Assembly (NCBI GenBank): GCA_017935505.1 | Contig: JAGBHM010000013.1 | Coordinates: 1 to 64,000 of the forward strand | DNA: 64,000 nucleotides | Reading direction: 5' to 3' | DNA from: Bacteroidales bacterium | Lineage (GTDB): Bacteria; Bacteroidota; Bacteroidia; Bacteroidales; UBA932 | Shown here: piece by piece, positions 49,845 to 58,676 of the stretch | Layout: each line of letters starts with the position of its first letter | Position numbering within the stretch: position 1 is the first letter of the stretch | The notes under the pieces: model-generated | The model's database searches: none | What the model saw: the letters and a program-made list of their open reading frames with translations, nothing else | What the model was told of the DNA's origin: nothing | Made by a program: the position numbers and the translations under genes

Positions 49845-50765
49845 CTAATATGTAATGTGGTTCTCCCTATATTTTTTAGGGGATGAGCCCACATGTTTCT
49901 TGAAGAATTTTCCGAATGACGACTGGTCCGAAAAATTGAGGGCCTCGGTTATCTGCTGTATTGTCATGTCAGGCTTGCGGAGCATTGTTTTTGCCCTGGT
50001 TACGATATAGCTGGCTATCCATGTATTTGCAGTACGGCCCGACACCTCCTTGAGGATAATCGACAGATACTGCACACTTATGCAGAGCTTGTCGGCATAG
50101 AACGCGGGATTATGCTCTTTGTCTGCATGTTTTACAAGGAGCTCGATAAATTTCCGGATATATATCTTCTTTATGGACTTTTCAGCCGGTGCCTTCTCTT
50201 TGGTTTCATCAAAAACAATATTTGCCACTTCAAGAATAAATGTGTAGAAGGTGTTTATGATAAGCTCTTTTCTAAGCCGGTGCTCCTTGTGCTTCAAATA
50301 GTAGTAAATGCGGTCCAGACAGGTCTTGAGCACATCATTCTCTGCTTTGGAGAAGTTGCGGCATGGAGATTTGTCAACACTGATGAGCTGTGTAATTGAT
50401 ACAGGAGGCTTACGGTTAAAGGCTGTCTCCTCAATCAGATCTTTTGAAAATATGAGCAAATAGCCGCTGAAATTGTTATCTACATGGCACTGTGTTAGTA
50501 TTCTGAAGGGTGGAATATTTAGTATGGCGTTATCCTTGGCGGTATAGGTGCGGTAGTCTAATGTGGCGACAGCCTCCCCTGTGTGGACAAACAGGGCTAT
50601 GGATATATCCTCTCTGATCCTCGACAGCAGCATATCCTCTATGATGCTGTTCAAGAGATAATTGTTAGCCTGATCAATCTTGGCAATCATTATATCATTG
50701 TCGAGGTAATGTCCGCCTGTTGCTATGGCAAACTCTGATATGGAGAAACTGTGGTTATTCATCAA
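49845..50765 (-). CDS. AraC-family transcriptional regulator
   Basis: 306 residues. An N-terminal sensing part (about 1-190; no cupin motif is certain) and two HTH motifs in the C-terminal 100 residues: FYADKLCISVQYLSIILKEV and QITEALNFSDQSSFGKFFKK, with GSSPKKYR after. Such proteins activate or repress catabolic or efflux genes. It converges with the kinase cluster (10-nt gap) and diverges from the TetR gene over 214 bp, so it may regulate the efflux operon. That link is inferred from location. Confidence 0.9.
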   Translation of the reverse strand: MMNNHSFSISEFAIATGGHYLDNDIMIAKIDQANNYLLNSIIEDMLLSRIREDISIALFVHTGEAVATLDYRTYTAKDNAILNIPPFRILTQCHVDNNFSGYLLIFSKDLIEETAFNRKPPVSITQLISVDKSPCRNFSKAENDVLKTCLDRIYYYLKHKEHRLRKELIINTFYTFILEVANIVFDETKEKAPAEKSIKKIYIRKFIELLVKHADKEHNPAFYADKLCISVQYLSIILKEVSGRTANTWIASYIVTRAKTMLRKPDMTIQQITEALNFSDQSSFGKFFKKHVGSSPKKYRENHITY

Positions 50766-50979
50766 TGTATTCTTTATGGACTATCGGCTAATGCAATTAT
50801 CAAGCCACCTATACCGTTGTGGAATATAAAAGTAAGCTAAAAGTTCCAGAAAAGTAGTTATTATATATATATTGTATAGTTTTGGACCAAAGCTGTACTT
50901 TTTAAACCAAAAGAGTTTTCTGATTATTATGTCAAATTTGCAGCCGTATTTGCATTAATTTGCAGTTGACAGTTATATT

Positions 50980-51588
50980 ATGAAAAGCAGACATATATTG
51001 GAGTGTACTTTTAATGAAATTGCGGTGCGTGGAATAAGGCATGCAAGTGTTGATTCCATTGCTGCACGTATGCACATTTCAAAGAAAACGATATATGATC
51101 TGTTTGAAAATAAAGAAAAACTGCTCTTATCTTCCTTAAAGTATAAAATTGGCAAAATTATTGAAGACATATCAGTCTTTTCACAAAAGAACGACAATGT
51201 GCTGTGTTCTATAATTGACAACACGGTATATCTGTTCAAGTTCTTCAATTCGGTAACACCGCTGTTATATGAAGAGATTGCTTTGTTTCCTTCTATAGAG
51301 CGGTATTGTGAATCGGTAAAGAGCATGTTGCTTGATGCCGGCCGAAAGAGGATAGAAGAGGGAAAAAAAAGAGGATATTTCAGGGAGGATGCAGATTTTT
51401 CCATAGTGGGCAGATTGTTTGAGTCGCAGGTGCTGGCTATGTCAAAGGATAATGGCGAGAAATATACTCCGGTGCAGATATGTTTTTACAGCCTGATGAT
51501 AATTTTGAGGGGAATTTGTACCGACAAAGGCTTGAAAATGATAGAAGAGACTGTTAATGAGGAATATATTGAAAGAATATTAAGATAA
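50980..51588 (+). CDS. TetR-family repressor of the RND efflux operon
   Basis: 202 residues. HTH at about 14-52: AVRGIRHASVDSIAARMHIS and KKTIYDLFENKEKLL, a standard TetR N-terminus. The ligand-binding C-terminal domain is unique. It sits 19 nt upstream of the TolC gene and probably autoregulates the efflux operon, responding to an exported substrate. The 214-bp upstream gap (50766-50979) contains no convincing TAnnTTTG; the nearest is a shortened TAATTTG near 50950. Confidence 0.9.
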   Translation: MKSRHILECTFNEIAVRGIRHASVDSIAARMHISKKTIYDLFENKEKLLLSSLKYKIGKIIEDISVFSQKNDNVLCSIIDNTVYLFKFFNSVTPLLYEEIALFPSIERYCESVKSMLLDAGRKRIEEGKKRGYFREDADFSIVGRLFESQVLAMSKDNGEKYTPVQICFYSLMIILRGICTDKGLKMIEETVNEEYIERILR

Positions 51589-51607
51589 TATCAAAAAATA
51601 AAATATA

Positions 51608-52942
51608 ATGAAAAAACAAGTATTAAAAACTATTGTGGCTGTTGTGTCATTGTTTGCGCTATCTGTTCCAGTACATGCGCAGGACACATTGAAGTTGACA
51701 CTTGAAGAGGCACTGGAGATTGCCCTGAGTGATAATCTTACAGTAAAGGTTGCCGATATGGAGATTGAGAAGACCGGATATGCAAAGAAGGGTACTTATG
51801 CATCGCTCTTCCCTCAGATTGATTTCTCTACAAACTATCAGGGTGCAATCAAAAAACAGGTTATGGTTATGGGTGACCAATCTTTTGAGATAGGAAAAAA
51901 CCATACATGGAGTACAGGTTTTTCATTGGGTATGCCGCTAATATCGGTTCCTCTCTGGAAAAGTCTCCAGATTACAGTATTGGATGTTGAATTGGCCGTT
52001 GAGAAGGCAAGAGCATCGCGTCAGGATCTTATAGATCAGGTTCAGCAGACATTCTATACTGTATTGCTTGCAAGTGATTCATATAATGTATATCAGCAGA
52101 ATTACGAAAATACACTTGCCGATTATAACGATGTGAAAGAGAAATATGATAACGGAAGTGTTGCAAAATATGATTTGATCAGGGCTGATGTTGCTTTGCA
52201 GAATGCAAAACCTGCAATGTACGATGCCAAAAATAATGTGGAGTTGTGTCTTTGGAAGCTAAAGGCGCTGCTTGGCGTAGACCTGAACATGAATATTGCA
52301 TGCAAAGGCTCTCTTGCTGATTACGCAGACCAGATGAAGAATGTCATTGTGAATTCGGAGGTCTCACTTGAGAACAACTCAACTTTGAAACAGTTGGAGT
52401 TGCAGGATGAGATGCTGCACAAGAATTATAAATTGCAGATTGCAAAATATTATCCTTCCTTGAATTTCTCGATGGGTTACCAGTGGATTGCAATGGAGGA
52501 TAATATGAAATTCAGCCAGTATAAATGGAATCCATACTCTACAGCTGCCGTTTCACTTGCAATTCCTATCTTCTCAGGCGGACAGAGATATAATTCCGTA
52601 AGACAAACAAGAGTTCAGCGTGAGCAGTTGCAGTTGCAGAAAGAGAATGCGGCAAGAGAGCTGGAGGTTGCAGTACGTCAGGCTTTGAGCTCAATGGAAA
52701 CATGCCTGAAACAATTTGAGGCAGCAGAGGCTGGAATGGAAGGTGCAGAGACCGGTTATAACATTGCTCAGAAGAGGTATGAGGTTGGAAGCGGAACCCT
52801 GCTTGAACTTCAGGATTCACAGCTCGCACTATTGCAGTCGCAGTTGAATCTGAACCAATCTGTCTACAATTATCTTGTGGCAAAATCTTCACTCGACAAA
52901 ATATTGGGTGTTACAGGTAACGGTGTAAATGAAAATAGATAA
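51608..52942 (+). CDS. TolC-family outer-membrane efflux protein
   Basis: 444 residues. Signal peptide 1-24 (PVHAQ), then the repeated OEP domains: LTLEEALEIALSDNLTVKVA and the central NAKPAMYDAKNNVELCLWKL, ending in LELQDSQLALLQSQLNLN. It forms the outer-membrane trimer channel of the tripartite pump encoded here. Followed at 26 nt by the adaptor. Confidence 0.95.
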   Translation: MKKQVLKTIVAVVSLFALSVPVHAQDTLKLTLEEALEIALSDNLTVKVADMEIEKTGYAKKGTYASLFPQIDFSTNYQGAIKKQVMVMGDQSFEIGKNHTWSTGFSLGMPLISVPLWKSLQITVLDVELAVEKARASRQDLIDQVQQTFYTVLLASDSYNVYQQNYENTLADYNDVKEKYDNGSVAKYDLIRADVALQNAKPAMYDAKNNVELCLWKLKALLGVDLNMNIACKGSLADYADQMKNVIVNSEVSLENNSTLKQLELQDEMLHKNYKLQIAKYYPSLNFSMGYQWIAMEDNMKFSQYKWNPYSTAAVSLAIPIFSGGQRYNSVRQTRVQREQLQLQKENAARELEVAVRQALSSMETCLKQFEAAEAGMEGAETGYNIAQKRYEVGSGTLLELQDSQLALLQSQLNLNQSVYNYLVAKSSLDKILGVTGNGVNENR

Positions 52943-52968
52943 TCTGAAAGAATAAAAAATTATACGAT

Positions 52969-54006
52969 ATGAGAAAAATGAAACTTTTTAAGGTGTTGCT
53001 CGCTTCGGCTGTAGTTGTATCTGCCGTTGCTTGTAAAGATGGTGCCAAAACCGATGTTGCTTCCGAGCCTGTAATGGAGAAAGAGGCTGCTGTACAAGTT
53101 AAAGTGAAACAGTGCTTCAACAGAGAGGTTGAGCAGATTGAGTCATTTACTGCAACTGTAGAGGCAAATGCAGTGAATAAGATCTCTCCTAAAATGGCAT
53201 TGCGTATCTCAAATATATATGTAGAGGTAGGCGACAGAGTAAGCAAAGGCCAGAAACTTGCCAAGATGGAGGATATCAACATGACTCAGGCAAGATTGCA
53301 GATGCAGAACGACTCTTTGGAGTTTGAGAGAACCGACAACCTTTACAAAGTTGGTGGTGTTTCAAAGAGTGTATGGGATGCCCGCAAGCTGGCATACAGC
53401 ATCTCTTCATCAAACTACAAGAACTTGTTGGAGAATACACTTCTTGTAAGCCCTATTAATGGTATTGTTACTGCAAGAAATTATGATAAAGGTGATATGT
53501 ATGCAATGGCAGCACCTCTGTTTGTTGTTGAGGAGATCCGTCCGGTTAAACTTATGGTGAATGCTTCTGAGAAACTCTTCACAAGCATCAAGAAGGGCAT
53601 GCCTGTAGATGTTAAGCTGGATGTATATGGCGATGAGGTTTTCAAAGGTGTTGTTTCATTGGTTTATCCAACAATCAACCCTCAGAGCAGAACATTCCCA
53701 GTTGAGATAAAGATTCAGAATGGAAATGAGAAGATCCGTCCGGGTATGTTTGCAAGGGTAACATTTGCATACGGTACTGCAGAGCATGTGGTTGTTCCTG
53801 ATATGGCCGTTGTAAAACTCAGTGGCTCAGGCGACAGATTTGTATATGTAGTGGAGGATGGAAAAGTGGTGTTTAAAAAAGTTGAGTTGGGCAGAAGGTT
53901 TGATACAGAGTATGAGATTGTAAGCGGCCTTAGCTCTGGTGACAAGGTTGTTGTAGAGGGTCATAGCAGACTTGTAAACGGTGCTGCTGTAGAGGTTATC
54001 GAGTAA
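52969..54006 (+). CDS. RND efflux periplasmic adaptor (MFP) lipoprotein
   Basis: 345 residues. Lipoprotein-type signal ending SAVAC (Cys about 22). A biotinyl-lipoyl-like half (YVEVGDRVSKGQKLAKMED), coiled hairpin (MTQARLQMQNDSLEFERTDN), second lipoyl half (NTLLVSPINGIVTARNYDKG), beta-barrel (MPVDVKLDVYGDEVFKGVVS) and membrane-proximal domain. It bridges the RND pump and TolC. A second Met at codon 4 is a possible start. Confidence 0.94.
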   Translation: MRKMKLFKVLLASAVVVSAVACKDGAKTDVASEPVMEKEAAVQVKVKQCFNREVEQIESFTATVEANAVNKISPKMALRISNIYVEVGDRVSKGQKLAKMEDINMTQARLQMQNDSLEFERTDNLYKVGGVSKSVWDARKLAYSISSSNYKNLLENTLLVSPINGIVTARNYDKGDMYAMAAPLFVVEEIRPVKLMVNASEKLFTSIKKGMPVDVKLDVYGDEVFKGVVSLVYPTINPQSRTFPVEIKIQNGNEKIRPGMFARVTFAYGTAEHVVVPDMAVVKLSGSGDRFVYVVEDGKVVFKKVELGRRFDTEYEIVSGLSSGDKVVVEGHSRLVNGAAVEVIE

Positions 54007-54028
54007 ATGAATTAAAAAGAAGTTAAAG

Positions 54029-57000
54029 ATGAGTATATATCAATCAGCAGTAAAAAAACCGATTACTACAGCCCTGATCTTTGTGGCTGTGGCTATATTC
54101 GGTATTTTTTCTCTAACAAGAATTCCAATAGACTTGCTACCTGAGATAGATACAAACGCAATCATGGTCATGACTGCGTATGAGGGCGCAAGTGCTTCAG
54201 ATATAGAGAATAACGTAACCAAACCCTTGGAGAACTCATTGAACAGTGTTTCAGACTTGAAACATATATCATCACAATCCAAGGAGAATATTTCAATCAT
54301 CACTCTCGAGTTTGAGTATGGAATAGATATAGATGTTGCAACCAATGATGTGCGCGACAAACTTGATATGGTAAAGCAGGCTCTGCCTGATGAGGTGAAC
54401 AACCCTATCATCTTCAAATTCGGTACAGATGATATTCCAATCATGATGCTCTCTGTAACTGCAGCGGAGAGTACCAGCGGTCTTTACAAGATTCTTGACG
54501 ACCAGGTGGCTAACCCTCTTGCCCGTATCAGCGGAGTTGGTGCCGTTTCTGTGACCGGTTCTGCAAAACGTGAGATCAAGGTTTATTGCGACCCTCACAA
54601 ACTGGAGGCATATAATCTCTCAATTGAGGCCATTTCGGGAATTATTGGTGCAGAGAACAGAAATATCCCTGGTGGTAATATTGATGTAGGTTCACATACA
54701 TATGCTTTGCGCGTGCAGAAAGAGTTTGAGGATGCCTCTGAACTTTTGAATCTTGTTGTAGGCAATTATAATGGTCAGGTTGTTTATCTTAGGGATGTTG
54801 CCCGTGTTGAGGATGGCCTGGAGGAGAGATCTCAGGAGACATACAGTAACTTGAAGAAGGGTGGTATGATCGTTATCCAGAAACAGGCTGGAGCCAACTC
54901 TGTGGCAATTTCGAAGAAAGTGATGGAGAAACTTCCTGAGATTCAGAAGACATTGCCTTCTGATATCGAGCTGGGAATTATTGTGGATACTTCAGACAAT
55001 ATCAAGAGAACAATCAATTCATTGTTGGAGACCATCATCATCACCTTCTTGTTGGTAATATTTGTGGTTTACAGCTTCTTGGGCCGATGGAGAGCTACAT
55101 TTATCATTATGCTTACCATCCCTATATCACTGTTGGGCTCTTTGATCTACCTGTTTGCTACCGGAAGTACTTTGAATATCATTTCATTGTCATCCCTCTC
55201 AATTGCTATCGGTATGGTTGTGGATGATGCCATTGTGGTATTGGAGAACATTACAACCCATATTGAGAGAGGTAGCCGTCCTAAGCAGGCTGCGGTGCAT
55301 GCAACCAATGAGGTGGCAATTTCAGTAATTGCATCTACACTCACAATGTTGGCTGTGTTCATGCCTATGACCATGGTTACAGGTTTGAGTGGTGTGATGT
55401 TCCGTCAGTTGGGCTGGATTGTAAGTATCATTATGATTGTCTCTACTGTAGGTGCTCTTACTCTTATCCCTATGCTCTGTTCACAGCTGTTGAAACTCAA
55501 TCCTTATGTGGGCAGATTCCAGAGAATGTTCTTTACTCCTATAAATAAAGCTCTGGATGCTCTTGACAGAGGTTATGGAAAACTTTTAGGGTGGGCTGTT
55601 CACCATAGAAAAACTGTAATCATGCTCGGTCTTGGAGTATTCTTTGGTACAATCCTTCTCCTTGGTCCGATGATGAAGACAGAGTTCTTCCCTGCACAGG
55701 ATAACGGACGTATCTCAATAAAGATACAGTTGCCTATAGGTACACGTCAGGAGATTACAAGGGATCTTGCCCTTGAACTTGCTGAGAAGTTCATGAAGGA
55801 GTATCCGGAGATTACAAGATGTAACGTTACCGAGGGTATGGCAGATTCAGACAACGTATTTGCCTCTATGCAGGGTAACGGTACCCACATCATATCATTC
55901 AATATCGCTTTGACCGATATGGAGGAGCGTGAGAGAGGTCTGTTGCAGATTTGTGACCTTATGCGTAAGGATCTTGCCAACTATCCTATAATCAGAACAT
56001 TCCAGGTGAATGCCGGTGGACAGCAAGGTGGTATGTCAGGTCAGGCATCTGCGGAGATCGAAATTTACGGATATGATTTTGCTGCGACAGATAAAGTTGC
56101 CCAAGAGATAACCAACAGACTCAAATCATATGAGAAGATTGATGAGGTTATTACAAGTAGAGAAGAGTATTCTCCTGAGTATCAAGTTGATTTCGATAGA
56201 GAGAAACTATCTATCAACGGATTGAATACCTCTACAGCTGCACAGTATCTGAGAAACAGAATCAATGGTGCTTTGGCCTCTTATTATAGAGAGGATGGTG
56301 AGGAGTATGATATTACAGTAAGATATGCCCCTGAGTACCGCCAGTCGATTGAGGATATTGAGAATATTCTGATTTACAACCCTCAAGGACAAGGTATCAG
56401 AATACGTGACTTGGGTGAGGTAAAAGAGATTCTGACTCCTCCTACAATTGAGCGTAAAGACCGTGAGAGGATGGTGAAAGTGACAGCAGTATGTCCTGAG
56501 GGTATGGCTCTCTCAGATATGGTTGCCATTGTAAATAAAGAGATGGAGGCGATAGATATACCAACCGGTATTACCTGGGACCTTGGTGGTACATATGAAG
56601 AGCAGCAGGAATCTTTTGCAGACTTGATTACATTGATGGTACTTGTTGTTATCCTTGTATTCATTGTGATGGCTGCACAGTTTGAGTCGTTGACCTATCC
56701 GTTTGTAATTATGTTCTCAATTCCATTTGCGATAGTTGGTGTATTGATGGGATTGGTATTTACCGGAACTCCAATGGGTATTATGGCGATGGTCGGCCTG
56801 CTGATGTTGCTTGGTATTGTGGTGAAGAATGGTATTGTGCTTATCGACTACACTATCCTCTGCCGTGAGAGGGGAATGGGTATATTGCAGTCTGTGGTTA
56901 CAGCCGGTAAGTCCCGTCTGAGACCGGTACTGATGACAACTCTTACCACTGTATTGGGTATGGTTCCTATGGCTATCGGAACAGGTACAGGTTCTGAGAT

Positions 57001-57151
57001 GTGGAGAAGTATGGGTATGACTGTTGCATGGGGTCTGTCGGTATCTACATTGATTACATTGGTTATAGTACCTACTCTGTATGCAGTATTTGCAGGATTC
57101 GGAATTAAGAAGAACCGTAAAAAATTGGCTAAACTTTATGCTGCAAAATAG
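54029..57151 (+). CDS. RND multidrug efflux permease (AcrB/HAE family)
   Basis: 1040 residues, the usual length, with 12 membrane helices and two large periplasmic loops. The N-terminal signature is KKPITTALIFVAVAIFGIFS and RIPIDLLPEIDT. The TM4 proton-relay Asp pair is in SIAIGMVVDDAIVVLENI (about residue 400). The second half repeats the fold (MVGLLMLLGIVVKNGIVLID). The pump exports drugs, bile salts or other amphiphiles using proton flow. Operon order TetR-TolC-MFP-RND is canonical. Confidence 0.97.
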   Translation: MSIYQSAVKKPITTALIFVAVAIFGIFSLTRIPIDLLPEIDTNAIMVMTAYEGASASDIENNVTKPLENSLNSVSDLKHISSQSKENISIITLEFEYGIDIDVATNDVRDKLDMVKQALPDEVNNPIIFKFGTDDIPIMMLSVTAAESTSGLYKILDDQVANPLARISGVGAVSVTGSAKREIKVYCDPHKLEAYNLSIEAISGIIGAENRNIPGGNIDVGSHTYALRVQKEFEDASELLNLVVGNYNGQVVYLRDVARVEDGLEERSQETYSNLKKGGMIVIQKQAGANSVAISKKVMEKLPEIQKTLPSDIELGIIVDTSDNIKRTINSLLETIIITFLLVIFVVYSFLGRWRATFIIMLTIPISLLGSLIYLFATGSTLNIISLSSLSIAIGMVVDDAIVVLENITTHIERGSRPKQAAVHATNEVAISVIASTLTMLAVFMPMTMVTGLSGVMFRQLGWIVSIIMIVSTVGALTLIPMLCSQLLKLNPYVGRFQRMFFTPINKALDALDRGYGKLLGWAVHHRKTVIMLGLGVFFGTILLLGPMMKTEFFPAQDNGRISIKIQLPIGTRQEITRDLALELAEKFMKEYPEITRCNVTEGMADSDNVFASMQGNGTHIISFNIALTDMEERERGLLQICDLMRKDLANYPIIRTFQVNAGGQQGGMSGQASAEIEIYGYDFAATDKVAQEITNRLKSYEKIDEVITSREEYSPEYQVDFDREKLSINGLNTSTAAQYLRNRINGALASYYREDGEEYDITVRYAPEYRQSIEDIENILIYNPQGQGIRIRDLGEVKEILTPPTIERKDRERMVKVTAVCPEGMALSDMVAIVNKEMEAIDIPTGITWDLGGTYEEQQESFADLITLMVLVVILVFIVMAAQFESLTYPFVIMFSIPFAIVGVLMGLVFTGTPMGIMAMVGLLMLLGIVVKNGIVLIDYTILCRERGMGILQSVVTAGKSRLRPVLMTTLTTVLGMVPMAIGTGTGSEMWRSMGMTVAWGLSVSTLITLVIVPTLYAVFAGFGIKKNRKKLAKLYAAK

Positions 57152-57174
57152 GCAGCCTTTAATGAATTGATGTA

Positions 57175-57465
57175 ATGAAAGCAATATTTTTATCATATAA
57201 TCAAGCCTACCACGAAGAGATTCTTGAGATTATGAGCCTTTGTGGATTGAGAGGCTATACTTATTGGGATGTTACTATGGGAAGGGGCTCATTCAAAGGT
57301 GAGCCTCACCTTGGCGACCACGCCTGGCCTACTTTGAACTCCACACTGCTCATTATGGCAGAGGACAGACTTGTTCCAGAATTCAAGAGAAGGCTTAAAG
57401 AGTTGGATTCTAAATCAGAAGCTATGGGTATGAGGTATTTTACCTGGACTATTGATGAGGAGTAG
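57175..57465 (+). CDS. PG0541-family transporter-associated protein
   Basis: 96-residue soluble protein, MKAIFLSYNQAYHEEILEIM, with GRGSFKGEPHLGDHAWPTLN in the middle. The family is found next to RND efflux genes in Bacteroidales and looks like a small ferredoxin-like or PII-like fold, possibly a metal- or nucleotide-binding regulator. It is the last gene of the efflux operon, 23 nt after the permease, with a terminator 27 nt beyond its stop. Confidence 0.8.
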   Translation: MKAIFLSYNQAYHEEILEIMSLCGLRGYTYWDVTMGRGSFKGEPHLGDHAWPTLNSTLLIMAEDRLVPEFKRRLKELDSKSEAMGMRYFTWTIDEE

Positions 57466-57491
57466 CCCTATAGTTGAACGAGATTGTACAG

Positions 57492-57525
57492 GCACCGCAG
57501 AAGTTATTTCTGTGGTGCTTTTTTT
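57492..57525 (+). terminator. Terminator of the efflux operon
   Basis: GCACCGCAGAA pairs with TTCTGTGGTGC (one G-T) around GTTAT, followed by seven T. The T run overlaps the stop codon of the convergent glycosyltransferase gene. Confidence 0.88.
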
Positions 57526-58603
57526 ATAGGCTGCTGAACTTCTTGCACCCTGTAAAGAAGCGTAGGATAATGCTTCTGTTGTAGACTCCGCAAAGGTACC
57601 TCATATATGAATTGGTATAGCTGATGCAGCGGTTTGATTTGGAGGTAGTTTTCTTCATTTTGCAAAAATCCCGATGGGCTGTCAGAACTGCCTTGAAGAA
57701 TGAAAATTTGCCCTGCAACAGGTAGGCAAAGGCACTGAGCATATCTATGCACATCCTTATGAAGATTGTGGTGTTTTTTCTGATAACTGATCTCTTGTCA
57801 TCTTTTCTGTATGGAAGATTCTTGTACAGCATCAGCAGATTATTACGGTAATTCAGATAGAGCTTGCGGGGAGAATTGTTTGGCAGTGTGCCACCGCCTA
57901 CATGATACACAATACTTTTGGGAACAACCCATGAATGGTGGCCCATAAGTTTTGCCCTCCAGCAGAAGTCAATCTCTTCCATATGGGCAAAAAAGCTCTC
58001 GTCGAGGCCTCCAAGTTGTTTGTATATATGGCTGCGTACGATCATGCAGGCTCCTGATGCCCAGAAAATCTCCATAGGATTATCGTATTGGCCACAGTCA
58101 TCCTCTACATTTGAGAGTATACGACCCCTACAGAATGGATATCCGAAACGGTCTATGAATCCTCCACAGGCACCTGCATATTCAAACTGTTCATTTAAGC
58201 CGGCATTGCCGGAGGTATTGTGCATAATCTCCTGATGGCGTGCTTCGGAGAGTATTTTTGGCATGCATATTCCGCATTCAGGGCTGTTGTCCATAAAGTC
58301 TATTATAGAGTTGAGCCACCCCATGCTCACGCGGATGTCTGAATTTATCAGTACGTAGAATTCAGTGTCAATTTGGGCCAGAGCCCTGTTATATCCACCT
58401 GTAAAACCGTAGTTCTTGTCGAATTCAATCAGTTTTACATCGGGATATTCTGATTTCAACATCTCGACAGAACCGTCAGTAGAACCGTTGTCGGCAACAT
58501 AGATGGTGCCGATATCTTCCGGAGTGCACTCTATAAGTATAGGGAGATATTTCTTTAGGAACGAAGCTCCATTCCAGTTGAGTATTACTACTGCAGCTCT
58601 CAT
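57524..58603 (-). CDS. Family 2 glycosyltransferase
   Basis: 359 residues from ATG 58603. GT-A domain: VVILNWNG, IYVADNGSTDGS (donor-binding Asp region), INSDIRVSMGW with DxD-like loop, and the SGACMIVRSHIYKQLGGLDE block with FAHMEEIDFCWRAK. It resembles rhamnosyl- or galactofuranosyl-type family 2 transferases that build surface polysaccharide; donor and acceptor cannot be told. I chose MRAAVVILNWNG as the start; an upstream in-frame ATG at 58639 lies in the next gene's hairpin. Confidence 0.92.
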   Translation of the reverse strand: MRAAVVILNWNGASFLKKYLPILIECTPEDIGTIYVADNGSTDGSVEMLKSEYPDVKLIEFDKNYGFTGGYNRALAQIDTEFYVLINSDIRVSMGWLNSIIDFMDNSPECGICMPKILSEARHQEIMHNTSGNAGLNEQFEYAGACGGFIDRFGYPFCRGRILSNVEDDCGQYDNPMEIFWASGACMIVRSHIYKQLGGLDESFFAHMEEIDFCWRAKLMGHHSWVVPKSIVYHVGGGTLPNNSPRKLYLNYRNNLLMLYKNLPYRKDDKRSVIRKNTTIFIRMCIDMLSAFAYLLQGKFSFFKAVLTAHRDFCKMKKTTSKSNRCISYTNSYMRYLCGVYNRSIILRFFTGCKKFSSL

Positions 58604-58628
58604 AATGTTGTAATTTGTATAAAGAGAA

Positions 58629-58650
58629 GGCGACCACAATTGCAGTCGCC
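58629..58650 (-). terminator. Possible terminator of the POT transporter gene
   Basis: GGCGAC / GTCGCC stem around an internal CAATTG on the minus strand, 27 nt past the transporter stop. The following T-rich stretch (CTTCTCTTTAT) is imperfect. Confidence 0.45.
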
Positions 58651-58676
58651 TCCATATATATTTTGTCTGTTTTGGA

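Noticed and set aside
50766..50979. A defined promoter for the TetR efflux operon.
   Set aside because: The best candidates near 50938-50953 are a base short of TAnnTTTG, so I did not list one.
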